DNA from: JAHEYG01 sp044229775
GTDB taxonomy: Bacteria > Bacteroidota > Bacteroidia > B-17B0 > Aurantibacillaceae
Direction: 5' to 3'
DNA length: 15,964 nt
Assembly (NCBI GenBank): GCA_044229775.1
Contig: JBGASH010000056.1
Span: forward strand, 1 to 15,964
The position numbers were made by a program, and so were the translations under genes. A model generated the notes under the pieces. That model did no database searches. It was not told the origin of the DNA and was given only the letters and a program-made list of their open reading frames with translations. Shown here piece by piece: positions 1 through 7,970 of this stretch; positions within the stretch are counted from its first letter, which is position 1, and the number at the start of each line of letters is the position of its first letter.

Positions 1-740
1 GCGACGGTTCATCGGAATATCTTTCTCAACTTAAAAAAGAAGGCAAAATACATCAGTTCATTTCTGAGAAAGACTTTGGAGAAGCTCACGGAACCAATAA
101 AGCTATTTTAATGGCCAAAGGAGAGGTTATTAAAATAATAACGGATGATGACGTTTTTTCTTTTGAATGTATTGCCTCCTGCAAGAAGTTCCTTCTCGAA
201 AACAAACAATACGACCTCATGGGATTTGATGGCATGTCGGTAAGCACCTCCACCAAACCAACCACTTTCTTTCCTCACAACATTGCCGAGCAATTTCAGA
301 AGTGGCTTAAAAATAAAAAGCCCTTTCTTTTTTGTGGTTTGAGCATTATGTTTAGAAAAAGTTCTTTGCCTTTACTTGGTTTCTTTAATCCGGCTTTCAA
401 GATCATCGATTTTGAGTACACCATGCGTGTAACCTCTTTACCAATAAAATTTGCATGGAATAAACAACTGGGTTATGTTAACATAGCCTCCAGTGCCAGC
501 AATTCCGTTAAGTTTAACAAACAACTGAAATACGAATACGCGCTGGTGCATGAGATCTATCGTAAAGAAACCAAAACGCTTAATAACTGGAAAACACCAT
601 TTATCTATATTAAAGATTCTTTAAAATCTACAAGTTCAAAGAACACTAAGGAAGAAAAAACGTATGAAAGCGTTTTAGATCTTGCAATTGCTGAGCTTAA
701 AAAGAGAAATGAAAATATAAAAGAAGGTATTCTATATTAA
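1..740 (+). CDS. Glycosyltransferase family 2 (GT-A fold), 5'-truncated by the window edge
   Basis: The open frame enters at the left edge (codons from base 3) and runs to TAA at 738-740. Its first visible residues, DGSSEYL, match the nucleotide-binding 'DGSS' motif of GT2 enzymes, so about 40-ish residues lie outside the window. Further on, SEKDFGEAHGTNKAI is the usual region before the metal-binding site, and ITDDDVF supplies the DxD motif that binds Mn/Mg and the nucleotide-sugar. The ATG at 111 is internal and would delete the DGSS motif, so it is not the start. The C-terminal half has no recognisable extra domain. Family knowledge says such enzymes transfer one sugar from a nucleotide donor at the inner face of the cytoplasmic membrane; the sugar and acceptor cannot be read here. 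The stop overlaps the next start (TAATG), which implies translational coupling with the following GT4 gene. Confidence 0.88.
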   Translation, partial: DGSSEYLSQLKKEGKIHQFISEKDFGEAHGTNKAILMAKGEVIKIITDDDVFSFECIASCKKFLLENKQYDLMGFDGMSVSTSTKPTTFFPHNIAEQFQKWLKNKKPFLFCGLSIMFRKSSLPLLGFFNPAFKIIDFEYTMRVTSLPIKFAWNKQLGYVNIASSASNSVKFNKQLKYEYALVHEIYRKETKTLNNWKTPFIYIKDSLKSTSSKNTKEEKTYESVLDLAIAELKKRNENIKEGILY

Positions 741-1876
741 TGAAAATTGCTTTTGTTCTATCGCACATCACCAAATCAACGCAGTGGCTTTGGTTCTCTG
801 AAGAATTAAAAAATCGTGGGGTTGATCACTATTTTATTATTATTGAACCTGAGATCCCCATTTTAAAAACAGACATTGAAGCTCATGGAATTAAAGTTTA
901 TTTTTTGAAGCATTCTTCGGTCTTTTCGCATGTAAAAAATATCCTCAAAGCAAAAACCATCATGCTGAACGAAAAAACCTCGCTCGTTCATACCAGCTTA
1001 CCTTACGGGAATTTAGTTGGTTTAGCCGCTGCCCGGTTAGCAGGAATAAAAAACAGGATAACGACCTGTGAAAATGCCAGCTGGGCCCATGATTTTAAAA
1101 ACAAGAAGCAAGAACGCATCGACCGCTTTACCTTTAATAATGTAATAAAGACCATAGCGGTGGCCGATAGCGCTTATGAATATTTATTAGAACATTGGCA
1201 CTTACCTAAGGAAAAACTATGCGTAATATATCATGGCCTAAAAGTAAGTGAATACAATTCAATTCAACCCGAGCGTATCGAAAAAATAAAAAAAGAATTG
1301 GCTCTTCCGGATGGCACTTTTTTGATAGGTATGCTCGCGCGCCTGGAATTATGGAAAGGACAAGAATACGCTATCAAAGCGATGGCCGAAGTCAAAAAAA
1401 TATTTCCCAATATTAAGCTTTGCATATTTGGATCGGAAGGGCAAGACAAGGATCTTATCTTTAAACTCATTAAGGATCTGTCGCTGGAGGACACTGTTTT
1501 TTTTAAAGGATTTATCAATGATCCCGTAGCTTTATTTCAATTATTTGATATTCATTTGCACATCCCCATTAATAAATATGTTGAAAATTGCGGTATATCG
1601 ATCATTGAAGGTATGATCAGTTCAAGACCACAAATATTAACACTTTCGGGATATGCCTTTCAATCGGCCAAACATATGGAGAATGCTTATGTGGTTAATT
1701 ATTGTGACGCGCATGCGGTTAAACAGGCCATTATAGAGCTGTATAACAACAAAGCTTTACGCGAAAAATTAGCCGCCAATGCCTATACTACTGCCATACG
1801 TGATTATTCTAATGATACTAAAGTAACAAAGCACATTCAACTTTATAAACAAATAAATGAGTATTTTAAAAAATAG
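740..1876 (+). CDS. Glycosyltransferase family 4 (GT-B fold)
   Basis: 378 residues, the usual length for a single-domain GT4 enzyme. The N-terminal half (about 1-165) is a Rossmann-like acceptor domain beginning MKIAFVLSHI. The C-terminal half (about 190-375) carries the donor-binding signature: IGMLARLELWKGQEYAIKA with R201 and K206, and the E-x7-E motif at E282-E290 (ENCGISIIE). These residues contact the nucleotide-sugar in known retaining GT4 enzymes. It most likely adds a sugar to a lipid-linked glycan in the cytoplasm; donor and acceptor cannot be named. The ATG at 740 shares its A with the stop of the upstream gene, and the 3' end overlaps the FkbM methyltransferase gene by 20 bases. 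The gene therefore sits inside a coupled operon. No membrane segment or signal peptide is apparent. Confidence 0.92.
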   Translation: MKIAFVLSHITKSTQWLWFSEELKNRGVDHYFIIIEPEIPILKTDIEAHGIKVYFLKHSSVFSHVKNILKAKTIMLNEKTSLVHTSLPYGNLVGLAAARLAGIKNRITTCENASWAHDFKNKKQERIDRFTFNNVIKTIAVADSAYEYLLEHWHLPKEKLCVIYHGLKVSEYNSIQPERIEKIKKELALPDGTFLIGMLARLELWKGQEYAIKAMAEVKKIFPNIKLCIFGSEGQDKDLIFKLIKDLSLEDTVFFKGFINDPVALFQLFDIHLHIPINKYVENCGISIIEGMISSRPQILTLSGYAFQSAKHMENAYVVNYCDAHAVKQAIIELYNNKALREKLAANAYTTAIRDYSNDTKVTKHIQLYKQINEYFKK

Positions 1877-2630
1877 CGTTTACTCAGTTATTGACCTTGT
1901 AACATTGTATAAAGGCGTTCCGCGTACCATCAACAATTTCACCATGCGTTTCCCGGCCAAATGGTCGCGCTATTTTGCCGGTGAATATGAAAAAGAAAAT
2001 GCTGTATTCTTATCACGCCATTGTCAGTCGGGCATGACGGTTATTGACGTAGGCGCTCATTTAGGTTTATTTTCTTTGATCGCGGCACAATTAGTTGGAG
2101 AAAAAGGAAAAGTTTACGCTTTTGAACCCACTCCGGGGACTTTTGAAACCTTGAAAAAAATTATAAAATTAAATAATGCACAAAGTATAATTCAACCTGT
2201 TCATCAGGCTGTTTCCAATAAAAAAGGGTACGTTAATTTCTTTGTGGACGAGTACGACGGAAGCAACGCTAACAGTTTGGTGGCAAGAGATGACAAAAAA
2301 AGAGCTTCTGTTCAGGTTGGTCTCACTACGATAGATGATTTTGTTTATGAAAGCAAATTAGAGAAAGTAGATTTCATGAAGATAGACGCCGAAGGCGTTG
2401 AATTGGATGTGATAAGGGGTGCCACTGCGACAATAAAAAAATTCAGGCCAAAAATTATTTTAGCCTTACATCCGCCCTTGATAAAAAACAATGTTCAAAC
2501 TTTGGAAGAGATCTACGACACGTTGATCCAATTAAATTATGATATTTATTTGGACAATAAAAAGATCAACAGCTCTTCCTTTTGCGAAATTCAGGATCTG
2601 TTTGACGTACATTTAATACCTATCAACTAA
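1857..2630 (+). CDS. FkbM family SAM-dependent methyltransferase
   Basis: 257 residues, matching the FkbM/Methyltransf_21 family. The SAM-binding motif I is VIDVGAHLG (about 63-70), and the acidic end of strand 2 is YAFEPTPGTFE with E90. The family-typical block VDFMKIDAEGVELDVIRGA (about 171-189) follows, with a final strand IILALHP. Relatives O-methylate small molecules or sugars. Placed between glycosyltransferase genes, this one probably methylates a sugar hydroxyl of the glycan, possibly as a decoration or chain cap; that role is inferred from context. The ATG at 1857 lies 20 bases inside the preceding gene. A later in-frame ATG near 1943 would remove conserved N-terminal sequence only in part, so the start is less certain than the identity. 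Its stop is immediately followed by the ATG of the next gene. Confidence 0.9.
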   Translation: MSILKNSVYSVIDLVTLYKGVPRTINNFTMRFPAKWSRYFAGEYEKENAVFLSRHCQSGMTVIDVGAHLGLFSLIAAQLVGEKGKVYAFEPTPGTFETLKKIIKLNNAQSIIQPVHQAVSNKKGYVNFFVDEYDGSNANSLVARDDKKRASVQVGLTTIDDFVYESKLEKVDFMKIDAEGVELDVIRGATATIKKFRPKIILALHPPLIKNNVQTLEEIYDTLIQLNYDIYLDNKKINSSSFCEIQDLFDVHLIPIN

Positions 2631-3521
2631 ATGGAAGTTGTTTTTTCTATAATAATTCCAACATTTAACAGAGGGCATTTGCTTCAACAGACCATAAATT
2701 CTGTTTTAAAGCAGAATTACCCCAGGTATGAATTACTGGTAGTAGATGACGGCAGTACCGATAATACGAAAGAAGTGGTTGAGCATATCATTAAAACCAA
2801 TCCGGAGATCAAAATAACGTACATTTATCAAACAAACAGCGAACGCGCAGCGGCTCGAAATAAAGGGCTTTTAAATTCTAGAGGAGATTATGTCATCTTT
2901 TTTGATTCCGACGATACCTTATATCCCATTCATTTATCTACAGCTTATCAGTACATCATTCATAACAATACGCCCGAATTTCTTCATTTGAGATACGACA
3001 TCAAAGATGAAAGTAATAACGTAACAGGAAAAGGTCCGGTTTACAAAGAGCATCCCAACGAGCGGCTTATTGAAGGAAATTTTTTGAGTTGCAATGGTGT
3101 TATTGTGAGACGCGATATTGCTTTGCAAAATATATTTAATGAAGATCGTGACATTTCAGGGATGGAAGATTGGGAATTGTGGTTACGTTTGGCGGTTAAC
3201 TATCCTTTGCATTATATTAATACCATTACTTCCAGTATCATTAACCATACCGAAAGAAGTGTGGTTGGCCCTGATAAGAATAAATTAATTAAAAGGGTTA
3301 ACACCATTATGGAAACCGTTCTTTCAAACAACGTTGTAACTGAACATTATAAAAACGCTCTTTCCACATTCAAATGCAGTTGTCTCTCTTATTTAGCGCT
3401 GCACTTATCGCTACTGGGTTACAAAAAAGAAGCATTTTCTTATTTACAAAAAAGCATTTCGGTTATGCCTTCTTTCATTTTTAAAAAACGTTTCTTTGCC
3501 ATCATTAAACATTTGTTTTGA
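2631..3521 (+). CDS. Glycosyltransferase family 2 (GT-A fold)
   Basis: 296 residues with a complete GT2 catalytic domain. Visible motifs are the first strand FSIIIPTFNRGHLL (about 5-18), VVDDGSTDNT (D40, G41, S42) for nucleotide binding, ERAAARNKGL (71-80), and the metal-binding DxD in FFDSDD (D92, D94). The GMEDWELWLRL segment contains the ED pair (E179, D180) where family members carry the catalytic base, so the enzyme looks intact and inverting. The C-terminal 90 residues are helical and basic and may contact the membrane. The ATG follows directly on the FkbM stop with no spacer. Its TGA at 3519-3521 overlaps the likely TTG start of the next gene. Function is inferred as one sugar-transfer step of the cluster's glycan; sugar specificity is not readable. 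Confidence 0.92.
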   Translation: MEVVFSIIIPTFNRGHLLQQTINSVLKQNYPRYELLVVDDGSTDNTKEVVEHIIKTNPEIKITYIYQTNSERAAARNKGLLNSRGDYVIFFDSDDTLYPIHLSTAYQYIIHNNTPEFLHLRYDIKDESNNVTGKGPVYKEHPNERLIEGNFLSCNGVIVRRDIALQNIFNEDRDISGMEDWELWLRLAVNYPLHYINTITSSIINHTERSVVGPDKNKLIKRVNTIMETVLSNNVVTEHYKNALSTFKCSCLSYLALHLSLLGYKKEAFSYLQKSISVMPSFIFKKRFFAIIKHLF

Positions 3522-4708
3522 GAACACCTTCAAATATCATGGTATTAACGTATTGGCCTTATTCGGATGCGTTGATCCAAACGTATACCCTGCCATATGT
3601 AAAGATCATTTCAAAACAATTACCCGAGAATAGTAAAATATTTTTAGTAACACTTGATCATTCCGTTTCCGAACCCGATAAAACACTTGAAAAATACAAC
3701 ATTCATCAGGTAAGTCTACCCTACAAGCCTTTTGGTGGCGGTGCGGTTTTAATGTGGTTACAAAAACTTTTCTTTTTAAAAAAATTGATCAAAAAAGAAA
3801 ACATTGATACGATTCATGCCTGGTGCACCCCGGCCGGAATGATCGGCTACATTCTTTCTGTTTTAACAAAGCGAAAACTCAATATAGATAGTTTTGAACC
3901 GCACGCTGAAGCCATGATCGAAAATAATACCTGGAGTAAATTTAGTCTTAGCTATAAACTTCTTTTTGGTTTCGAAAAATTACAGGCCAAACGGGCAACC
4001 AATTTGATCTTTGCCGCTCCAGGTATGGAAAACTATATTAAAGATAAATTTAATTATATCCCTAAAAATTATTTTGTGAAGCCCGCTTGTGTGGATCTTG
4101 AAAAATTTATACCCACTGCAAAAGATTTAGGTTTAATGGAAAAATTGGATCTTACCAACAAGATCATTTGTGTATATGCCGGCAAATTTGGAGGGATCTA
4201 CCTCGAAGATGAAGTGTTTGAATTCATTAAATGCTGTGAGGAGCATTGGGGCGATAAATTCGGATTTTTGCTTTTAAGCAATGTTAGCGATGATTATTTG
4301 TCGAAAAAATTAGCACAATTCCATATCAGCAAAAAAACCATTTCCAAAACATTTGTTCCCTTTGCAGAGATACACCGGTACATGAATTTAGCCGATTTTG
4401 CCATTTGTCCCGTTAAACCTGTTCCATCCAAAAAATACTGCTCTCCTATTAAAAACGGCGAATACTGGGCTTTGGGACTTCCTGTAATTATTACGAAAAA
4501 CATTTCTGAAGATTCGGAGATCATTGAAAAAAATGATGCCGGGTTTGTTTTAAGATCGCTGAATAATAATGAATATCTGTCGGGGATCAAACATATTGAA
4601 AGGCTTTTAATGGAACCTGATCACAAAAACATGATCAGAGAGTTGGCCGTTAAATACCGTAATTACACAATTGCCGAAAAAAATTACGCTACTCTTTATG
4701 GCCAATAG
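3518..4708 (+). CDS. GT4-like glycosyltransferase (GT-B fold)
   Basis: 396 residues. An N-terminal Rossmann-like half begins NIMVLTYWPYSDALIQTY. The C-terminal donor-binding half contains IICVYAGKFGG (about 217-226) and a divergent end motif, SPIKNGEYWALGLPVI, in which E315 corresponds to the second glutamate of the GT4 E-x7-E motif while the first is not obvious. The start is uncertain: a TTG at 3518 overlaps the preceding TGA (TTGA) and keeps the whole first beta strand; the first ATG is at 3539 and would shave seven residues into that strand, so I favour TTG. Context makes it the last enzyme of the left operon, probably acting on the same lipid-linked glycan. Its last 20 bases overlap the tail of the opposite-strand membrane protein gene, leaving no room for an intergenic terminator. 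Confidence 0.88.
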   Translation: MRTPSNIMVLTYWPYSDALIQTYTLPYVKIISKQLPENSKIFLVTLDHSVSEPDKTLEKYNIHQVSLPYKPFGGGAVLMWLQKLFFLKKLIKKENIDTIHAWCTPAGMIGYILSVLTKRKLNIDSFEPHAEAMIENNTWSKFSLSYKLLFGFEKLQAKRATNLIFAAPGMENYIKDKFNYIPKNYFVKPACVDLEKFIPTAKDLGLMEKLDLTNKIICVYAGKFGGIYLEDEVFEFIKCCEEHWGDKFGFLLLSNVSDDYLSKKLAQFHISKKTISKTFVPFAEIHRYMNLADFAICPVKPVPSKKYCSPIKNGEYWALGLPVIITKNISEDSEIIEKNDAGFVLRSLNNNEYLSGIKHIERLLMEPDHKNMIRELAVKYRNYTIAEKNYATLYGQ

Positions 4709-6038
4709 GAAGTTTCTTATTCAACTCATATATCATGAGCAAAGTGGCCAGATAAAAAGGAATGCAGGGGATCTTCAACCGAACCAAAGCGCCATAATTT
4801 GCAGTGGTTAATCCTACTGAAAAAGCGAAGAATAAGGCAAAGACTATGGAAAACAAGATGAGCGGGTTTTCTCCAATGGTTTTTAAAATTTTTCTAAAAC
4901 TTACTTTAAATAATACATAAATGGTGAATCCCAAAACGGCAAGGTTTTCTAATCCGGATGCCAACATTACCACGTTATTGGCATCCCATAAATAAGGTCG
5001 GAAAAGCGCCAGATTGATTGCGACCGGAACTTTCAAAAGTATTCCGCTAATTGTGGCATCAAACTTACCTATATCGAAATTATTTCCACCATATTGATCA
5101 CCTCTTATAAGATCCTGTTGTGTTTTAACCGCTTTATCCAACACATGGTCAACGCTGTATTCACCTAAATAAGCATCCAGTAAACTCATACCCAAAACAA
5201 TAATGGCACCAAATGTGGCAAACACAATCGGAATACTGGCAGCCCGCCAAAACGGATTCCGGATCTTTTTAAGACGATTAAAAGCAAGCCAAATAATAGA
5301 ACCCGGCATTAAGGCAATAAAAATGTAGGGTTTTATTAAGATAATGAATATGGCCGTAATTACTACTGCAATGATGTATTTAATCTTCCGATCTTTTATA
5401 ATAAAGTATTTCCATATAGAATAGGTATAAATTCCAACAAACGTATAGGTGTAAGTATCTTTTAAAATTCCGGAGCCCCAAAATATTACTGATGGGATAA
5501 ACAAAATAATATAAGCGAACTCTTTTGTTTTTTTAGGAAAATAATAAATGAATAATTCGTAAAGTTTCCATGAACCTATAAAGCTAAATGCCGACAACAG
5601 AATTGTGGTAGCAAAAAAACTTTTTCCGGCAAGCAAACAAATAGGAGACGTTAAAAGTACTACCACCAGAGCGTAATAGTCGTGAGGCGGGAAATAAAGA
5701 TAGCCGTTAGTTTCGTTAAAATATCCCGTGTTTTGAATGTTATGAGAATAAAAATTTGCCACTTCCATAAAAGAATCAAAGCCGTTATTGAACAAGATAT
5801 TGACGTATGCGCGGGCGCTAATGTAATAGCCCGTTGTATCACCCCCTTCGTAATAAAAAGTATAAACTAAACAAAACGCAATGGCCGCAAACAACTTAGC
5901 CACAAAGGCAGGAATAAAATACTTGTAATATTCTCGTTTGTACTGGTGCGCATTTCTATAGGCAACGCCAATGCCAATCAATGCTAAAATATAAAAGGGA
6001 GGTAATACTAGATCCCAATAATCTGCATACTCGTTCAT
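4689..6038 (-). CDS. Polytopic membrane protein, candidate glycan polymerase or GT-C enzyme
   Basis: 449 residues, very hydrophobic. Likely membrane segments, judged by eye, lie near residues 11-27, 42-62, 122-138, 141-160, 173-190, 219-235, 237-252, 268-288, 357-378, 391-410 and 421-437. A larger loop at about 289-335 is hydrophilic. Just after the second segment comes EGGDTTGYY (64-72), and near the end LVRLKIPCIPFYL; both resemble positions of acidic and R-rich motifs in GT-C transferases and Wzy-type polymerases, but I cannot assign a family. Sitting between a glycosyltransferase operon and galE, it could polymerise or transfer the lipid-linked glycan on the periplasmic side; this is inference. 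It is transcribed opposite to its neighbours: tail-to-tail 20-base overlap on one side, and a 92-base divergent spacer to galE on the other. Confidence 0.8.
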   Translation of the reverse strand: MNEYADYWDLVLPPFYILALIGIGVAYRNAHQYKREYYKYFIPAFVAKLFAAIAFCLVYTFYYEGGDTTGYYISARAYVNILFNNGFDSFMEVANFYSHNIQNTGYFNETNGYLYFPPHDYYALVVVLLTSPICLLAGKSFFATTILLSAFSFIGSWKLYELFIYYFPKKTKEFAYIILFIPSVIFWGSGILKDTYTYTFVGIYTYSIWKYFIIKDRKIKYIIAVVITAIFIILIKPYIFIALMPGSIIWLAFNRLKKIRNPFWRAASIPIVFATFGAIIVLGMSLLDAYLGEYSVDHVLDKAVKTQQDLIRGDQYGGNNFDIGKFDATISGILLKVPVAINLALFRPYLWDANNVVMLASGLENLAVLGFTIYVLFKVSFRKILKTIGENPLILFSIVFALFFAFSVGLTTANYGALVRLKIPCIPFYLATLLMIYELNKKLPIGHKE

Positions 6039-6130
6039 TTTCCCTAAAAATAGAGAAAATTCAGAAAATTTATTTTAACTTCATCACATATTTTTACAGT
6101 ATCTTTTAACCGTAGCTGTTTGCTCATTAC
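6039..6130. promoter_or_regulatory. Divergent promoter region between membrane protein and galE
   Basis: This 92-base, A/T-rich spacer must serve both the minus-strand membrane protein gene and galE. On the + strand TATCTTTT (6100-6107) matches the Bacteroidota -7 element TAnnTTTG at seven of eight positions. On the - strand TAAATTTT (complement of 6065-6072) also matches seven of eight. No convincing -33 TTTG is spaced correctly for either, so exact promoters are uncertain. No Shine-Dalgarno sequence precedes either ATG, which is normal for this phylum. Confidence 0.35.
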
Positions 6131-7171
6131 ATGAAAGAACCATCGTGCATTATCGTTACCGGAGGAGCCGGATATATTGGCTCACACACCATCATTGAAC
6201 TTTTACAAAAAAGTAATTACGAGGTTATTTCTATTGACAATTACACTAATTCGTCCGAAAAAACATTTGACCGAATTGAAGCTGTTGCGGGTAAAAAGGT
6301 AAAGAATCTGAATCTCGATCTTTGCGATTGGGAAGCGCTTAAACAACAAACCGCACCCCTTCAAAATATTGCCGGTATCATTCATTTCGCCGCTTTTAAA
6401 TCGGTACCTGAAAGTGTTGCCGATCCGCTACTCTATTATCACAACAACCTTGAAAGCCTCGTTAATATCCTGAGGCTTTGTCAGGAAAAACAGATCAACA
6501 ATTTCATTTTTTCTTCTTCGTGTTCGGTTTACGGCAATACCGATAAAATGCCGGTTACCGAAGATAGTCCTTTGCCTAAAGCCGAATCGCCCTACGCCCA
6601 CACCAAACAAATTGGCGAAGATATCGTAAGAACATTTACCGGTTCTCAAACAAATTTCAATTCGGTGCTGCTGCGTTATTTCAATCCGGTTGGCGCGCAT
6701 CCCAGTGCTTTGATCGGTGAATTACCATTAGGGCCACCCACCAGCCTTGTGCCAATTATTACACGAACTGCAGCAGGAATAATTCCAAAAATGTTTGTGC
6801 ATGGCACTGATTATAAAACTAAAGACGGCTCTTGCGTGCGCGATTACATTCACGTATGCGATATTGCCGATGCCCACGTAAAAGCACTCGATTATTTGTG
6901 GGATAAAAAAAATAAGCATCCACTCTCATTATTCAATTTAGGTACCGGTAATGGTGTAACGGTTTTAGAAGCCATACATGCCTTCGAAAAAGTTTCGAAA
7001 ACAAAATTGAACTACGAACTTGGTCCGAGGCGCCACGGCGATGTAGAAGCCATTTACGCTAATAATGATCTGGCAAGAAAAGAATTAAACTGGGAACCAA
7101 AATTCACCATTGATGAAATGATGCTCTCTGCCTGGAAATGGCAACAGTATTTAACGCAAAAACAACATTGA
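6131..7171 (+). CDS. galE: UDP-glucose 4-epimerase
   Basis: 346 residues, close to the roughly 340 of characterised GalE proteins. It is an extended short-chain dehydrogenase. The NAD-binding loop is VTGGAGYIGSHT (9-20), the conserved FSSSCSVYG (127-135) supplies the catalytic serine region, and the Tyr-x3-Lys pair is Y155/K159 in SPYAHTK. LLRYFNPVGAHP and the later CVRDYIHVCDIADAH segment are typical of GalE rather than of other epimerases. The enzyme interconverts UDP-glucose and UDP-galactose in the cytoplasm, using tightly bound NAD. Relaxed specificity for the N-acetylated sugars is possible and not decidable here. It probably feeds the neighbouring glycan cluster. The AAA+ gene starts one base after its stop, so the two are likely co-transcribed. 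Confidence 0.95.
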   Translation: MKEPSCIIVTGGAGYIGSHTIIELLQKSNYEVISIDNYTNSSEKTFDRIEAVAGKKVKNLNLDLCDWEALKQQTAPLQNIAGIIHFAAFKSVPESVADPLLYYHNNLESLVNILRLCQEKQINNFIFSSSCSVYGNTDKMPVTEDSPLPKAESPYAHTKQIGEDIVRTFTGSQTNFNSVLLRYFNPVGAHPSALIGELPLGPPTSLVPIITRTAAGIIPKMFVHGTDYKTKDGSCVRDYIHVCDIADAHVKALDYLWDKKNKHPLSLFNLGTGNGVTVLEAIHAFEKVSKTKLNYELGPRRHGDVEAIYANNDLARKELNWEPKFTIDEMMLSAWKWQQYLTQKQH

Positions 7172-7172
7172 G

Positions 7173-7664
7173 ATGGAAAAACGTTTTAAATTCAAAAGCC
7201 TGTCGGTGTATTCATCCGATGAGTGGATGGCCAATTCCACTAAACGTTACCGCACGGTATTTGATAAAGCAGAAACCACTTACATTCGCTGTGAGCTGGC
7301 ACTCTTCAATAAATTATTTGACGAAGAAGATTGGCAAACCAAAGTTACCCTGCGTTGCGAAAAAATCATTCCCGGCGCTAACGAAAAAATTGCCGAACTC
7401 GATGTTGAACTAAAAGTAAGTAAGGACGAGAACATCGCGTATGTAAGAGACGGCTGGGGCAATGCCACCCCTGGAATTTTCTGGAAAAAAGGAACCTATA
7501 AATGGCTAGCGCTGATAGACGGCGTTGTGGTGGGCGAACAACAATACCATATTGAAGATGTAGGCCTGGTTACCAATCAAAGCAATCCTTATTTCGCTAT
7601 TGAACATATTAAACTATTGCCGGTGAATTTGACGGATGGAATCAACGCCACCGCAAATATTTAA
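7173..7664 (+). CDS. N-terminal piece of a frame-broken double AAA+ ATPase gene
   Basis: This 163-residue frame starts one base after galE and stops at TAA 7662-7664. Residues about 3-130 form a probable beta-rich module ending in GWGNATPGIFWKKGTYKW. I do not recognise it as a named domain. After about residue 148 (KL) the frame appears wrong: the last 15 residues resemble nothing in the second module copy, while the frame starting at 7619 continues sensibly (AGEFDGWNQRHRKYL) and runs without a stop into the AAA+ gene at 7907-9799. I therefore read this as the first part of one 7173-9799 gene of about 875 residues, with one base missing around 7613-7620. If the break is real, a truncated product containing a single complete module would be made. 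Confidence 0.8.
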   Translation: MEKRFKFKSLSVYSSDEWMANSTKRYRTVFDKAETTYIRCELALFNKLFDEEDWQTKVTLRCEKIIPGANEKIAELDVELKVSKDENIAYVRDGWGNATPGIFWKKGTYKWLALIDGVVVGEQQYHIEDVGLVTNQSNPYFAIEHIKLLPVNLTDGINATANI

Positions 7665-7970
7665 AAACCTTTAATAAAAATACCACACAATACGTTTGGG
7701 CCGAAATAAAAATTAAAGCACTAACCAATGCCGATTTTAACTACGAACTGTTTTTAAATTACATTGATGACGCCGGACAACCCAAAGCGCATCAGCACAA
7801 AACCGGTTATATAGATAGTAATAAAAGTAATTATACCTATACGCTTGATCTGGGTTGGGGTCACAACAATCCCGGCTCATGGAAAGATGATAAATATTCT
7901 TTAGAGTTGGTGTTTATGGATGTACTCATTGGCGCCATTGTGTTTGAATGTAAAGACGTAGAAGAAGAAG
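7179..7970 (+). repeat. Protein-level tandem duplication of an unrecognised N-terminal module
   Basis: Two copies are encoded at about 7179-7565 and 7599-7970 (the second read across the frame break). Matching stretches include KRYRTVFDKAETTYIRCEL against RKYLKTFNKNTTQYVWAEI near each start, and DGWGNATPGIFWKKGTYKW against LGWGHNNPGSWKDDKYSLE near each end, followed by V-V-V-G-E against V-L-I-G-A. The copies are diverged at DNA level, so the duplication is old. Confidence 0.75.
7613..7661 (+). other. Apparent one-base frame break inside the AAA+ gene
   Basis: The upstream frame (from 7173) must pass to the frame used at 7907. The receiving frame has a TAA at 7610-7612 and the donor frame a TAA at 7662-7664, so the shift lies between. 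Adding one base after CTATT (7614-7618) yields K-L-F-A-G-E-F-D-G-W, which aligns with S-V-Y-S-S-D-E-W of the first module. No X-XXY-YYZ slippery heptamer is visible. A lost T in a short T run is the simplest explanation. Confidence 0.75.

Noticed and set aside
111..740. ATG 111 as the start of the first glycosyltransferase
   Set aside because: The open frame upstream encodes the conserved DGSS motif and NKAI region, so the gene begins outside the window.
6428..6700. 90-residue minus-strand frame inside galE
   Set aside because: Lies wholly within a well-supported gene; typical antisense shadow.
7138..7413. 91-residue + strand open frame across the galE/AAA+ junction
   Set aside because: It overlaps the coding sequence of galE and the AAA+ gene in another frame, and its composition shows no family pattern.
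7613..7661. Programmed -1 frameshifting in the AAA+ gene
   Set aside because: No X-XXY-YYZ heptamer and no strong downstream stem seen; a missing base explains the data more simply.
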